From Candidatus Woesearchaeota archaeon (lineage in GTDB: Archaea > Nanobdellota > Nanobdellia > Woesearchaeales > SM23-78): a stretch of 60,993 nt of DNA. The stretch lies in the NCBI GenBank assembly GCA_019322375.1, contig JAHWIP010000012.1, positions 1 through 60,993 of the forward strand, in the 5' to 3' direction. The translations under genes were made by a program, and so were the position numbers. Under the pieces are notes generated by a model that saw only the letters and a list, made by a program, of their open reading frames with translations, was not told the DNA's origin and did no database searches. Of this stretch, positions 59,787 to 60,993 are shown piece after piece (position 1 is the stretch's first letter; the number at the start of each line of letters is the position of its first letter).

Positions 59787-59858
59787 ATGCTTGCCTTATT
59801 TTAATCATGCTTTTCTTATTTCAGTTATGCTTTTCTTATTTTAATTATGCTTACTTTA
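59787..59858. repeat. 20-bp tandem repeat between NeuA-like and NeuB-like genes
   Basis: Units ATGCTTGCCTTATTTTAATC (59787-59806), ATGCTTTTCTTATTTCAGTT (59807-59826), ATGCTTTTCTTATTTTAATT (59827-59846) and a partial fourth (from 59847) running into the stop region of the second NeuB-like gene. Looks like slipped-strand tandem repeats in a spacer. Confidence 0.75.
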
Positions 59859-60873
59859 CTTTCCCAAGGGTTATCTCTTCATCAGCCATAATTTTTTTCT
59901 TGGCTTTTTTTCCAACAATTTTATTGGCTTCTTTTGGGAAGAGGCCGTTTGGCGATCTCTTAAATGCAAGCTTTTTTAGAGTGATAATCTCTCCTGCTTT
60001 TATGTCATTTTTTGCTACAATATGTTTCATCATTGCAGGTATGTATTTTTTCTGTGTTTCTGTAAGTGTGAGTTCGCCCCTGCCGAACATTTTTTCCATG
60101 GTCCTGATTTCTTTAACAAGCTTTTTGAAGAGAGGCGGTTCGATTGCCGACTCCCAGTCATAGTCCTTTTTGCTTCTGTCCAGGGAGAAGTGTTTTTCAA
60201 GCACAACTGCTCCGATTGCAACACCAGCAATAGAGGCTGTTATTCCTGTGGTATGGTCAGCAAATCCAAGAACGCAGTCAAATTCCTTTTCAAGAGTCTT
60301 TAGTATGCTAAGGTTCAGATGTTCTGGCTTGGTGGGATAATCCTGAAACCCAAGCATTAGTATTGCCTTGTCATTCCCTGCTTTATTAATAGTTGCAAGT
60401 GCTTCCCTTAAGTCATCCATCTCAACAAGCCCAAGGTGCAGAATCATGGGCTTATTCTTTTTTGCAACATAATCCAGGAAAAAAGGGTTCATTACATCAC
60501 CAGTATGAATCTTGAACATCCTTACTCCAATAGAATCCATCAAGTCCACGCTTTTTTCATCATTAACATCTACTATGAAATCAATATTCTGTTTTTTTGC
60601 AGTATCAAGCAGCTCAATCCACTGCTTTTTTGTGAATTCCAGGCTTTTATACACCTTATAGTATGGATGATTTTTGACAGCAAAGGAGTCAGCATAGAAA
60701 CACTGGAACTTAACTGCATCAGCACCTGCTTCTGCGGCAGCTACAATCATTTTTTTAGCAGTTCCAAAGTTACCACCATGATTATTGGCTGCTTCTGCAA
60801 TGATGTATATGTGCTTGTTGGTCCCAATAACCTTGTTGCCAAATCTAATTGTTTTTCTTTTTTTTGTTTTCAT
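59851..60873 (-). CDS. NeuB-type nonulosonic acid synthase, copy 2
   Basis: A 340-residue protein: HIYIIAEAANNHGGNFGTAK, AGADAVKFQCFYADSFAVKN, LGFADHTTGITASIAGVAIG and a C-terminal SAF-like domain (IVAKNDIKAGEIITLKKLAF). Diverged from copy 1 (AEAANNHGG against AEVGINHDG), so it may make a different acid. ATG at 60873; two hairpins occur in its upstream region. Confidence 0.88.
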   Translation of the reverse strand: MKTKKRKTIRFGNKVIGTNKHIYIIAEAANNHGGNFGTAKKMIVAAAEAGADAVKFQCFYADSFAVKNHPYYKVYKSLEFTKKQWIELLDTAKKQNIDFIVDVNDEKSVDLMDSIGVRMFKIHTGDVMNPFFLDYVAKKNKPMILHLGLVEMDDLREALATINKAGNDKAILMLGFQDYPTKPEHLNLSILKTLEKEFDCVLGFADHTTGITASIAGVAIGAVVLEKHFSLDRSKKDYDWESAIEPPLFKKLVKEIRTMEKMFGRGELTLTETQKKYIPAMMKHIVAKNDIKAGEIITLKKLAFKRSPNGLFPKEANKIVGKKAKKKIMADEEITLGKVK

Positions 60874-60888
60874 TACAATTGAAGGATA

Positions 60889-60908
60889 CCTTGCACTTTA
60901 GTGCAAGG
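60889..60908 (-). promoter_or_regulatory. Hairpin in the leader of the second NeuB-like gene
   Basis: CCTTGCAC-TTTA-GTGCAAGG is a perfect 8-bp inverted repeat with a four-base loop, 16-36 bases before the ATG. May be a leader structure affecting translation, or an operator. Confidence 0.55.
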
Positions 60909-60953
60909 GTAGCCTATACCTCCATAAGTTTTTTCTAACCTTTTTGAGTATGA

Positions 60954-60986
60954 TATGAGTGCGCAGCGGATTTTGGCGCACTCATA
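60954..60986. other. 11-bp hairpin near the window end
   Basis: TATGAGTGCGC (60954-60964) and GCGCACTCATA (60976-60986) are perfectly complementary around an 11-base loop. The stem is much more GC-rich than its surroundings. It could be a terminator of a gene beyond the window, an RNA element or an operator. Confidence 0.55.
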
Positions 60987-60993
60987 CACAATA

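Noticed and set aside
1..60993. CRISPR array, insertion sequence or prophage
   Set aside because: No regular spaced repeats, transposase, integrase or phage structural genes were seen on either strand.

Overview
The window looks like the chromosome of an archaeon, most likely a DPANN lineage near Woesearchaeota/Pacearchaeota (the placement is an inference). Archaeal marks are an archaeal-type uS2, RadB, PCNA, archaeal RNase J, TATA-type promoters that are often leaderless, and bulge-helix-bulge (BHB) introns in stable RNAs. Bacterial-type parts sit among them: gyrase A, ScpB, NrdR, YvcK and CysDN. No transposase, integrase, CRISPR array or phage gene was seen.

Layout. 0-4 kb: 3' part of uS2, a MntA/HepT toxin-antitoxin pair, a NadR-like ATPase, radB and two unknown proteins. 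4-11 kb: a gyrA split by a 460-residue intein, a zinc-ribbon protein, scpB with a very acidic tail and its overlapping partner. 11-21 kb: envelope and secreted proteins (barrel-like, lamin-tail, cohesin/MopE-like), a lipid kinase plus radical SAM pair, a three-gene coiled-coil cluster, a tRNA-Leu(CAA) with two introns, and a tandem gene duplication. 21-27 kb: a glycosyltransferase, RNase J, an orphan solute-binding lipoprotein divergent from an Lrp-type regulator, pcn and a ferredoxin. 27-31 kb: an anaerobic ribonucleotide reductase cluster (nrdR, nrdD, a separately encoded glycyl-radical domain, nrdG) preceded by paired NrdR boxes. 31-43 kb: regulators, small membrane proteins, YvcK, two further toxin-antitoxin-like pairs, an NFACT protein without its RNA-binding domain, and an MTA phosphorylase/APT/NUDIX operon. 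43.3-43.5 kb: a 5S rRNA gene with two BHB-type insertions. 43.6-61 kb: surface polysaccharide synthesis (UDP-sugar dehydrogenase, nucleotidyltransferase, epimerase, sulfate activation by CysDN, flippase, 4,6-dehydratase, HisF/HisH/amidotransferase, two NeuB-type synthases, a cytidylyltransferase, acyltransferase and glycosyltransferase), pointing to a glycan with an amidino-modified nonulosonic acid and possibly sulfate.

Most notable: (1) a 5S rRNA whose two inserts fold as BHB motifs, and whose predicted excision restores the conserved loop-C sequence; (2) a tRNA-Leu with a canonical intron and a T-loop intron; (3) a class III ribonucleotide reductase whose glycyl-radical domain is a separate 65-residue gene; (4) an intein next to the gyrase GKYHPHGD motif that lacks the usual block-B histidine; (5) a CCACAA element directly upstream of several TATA boxes. 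Functions are read from motifs and recalled families; no database search was possible.
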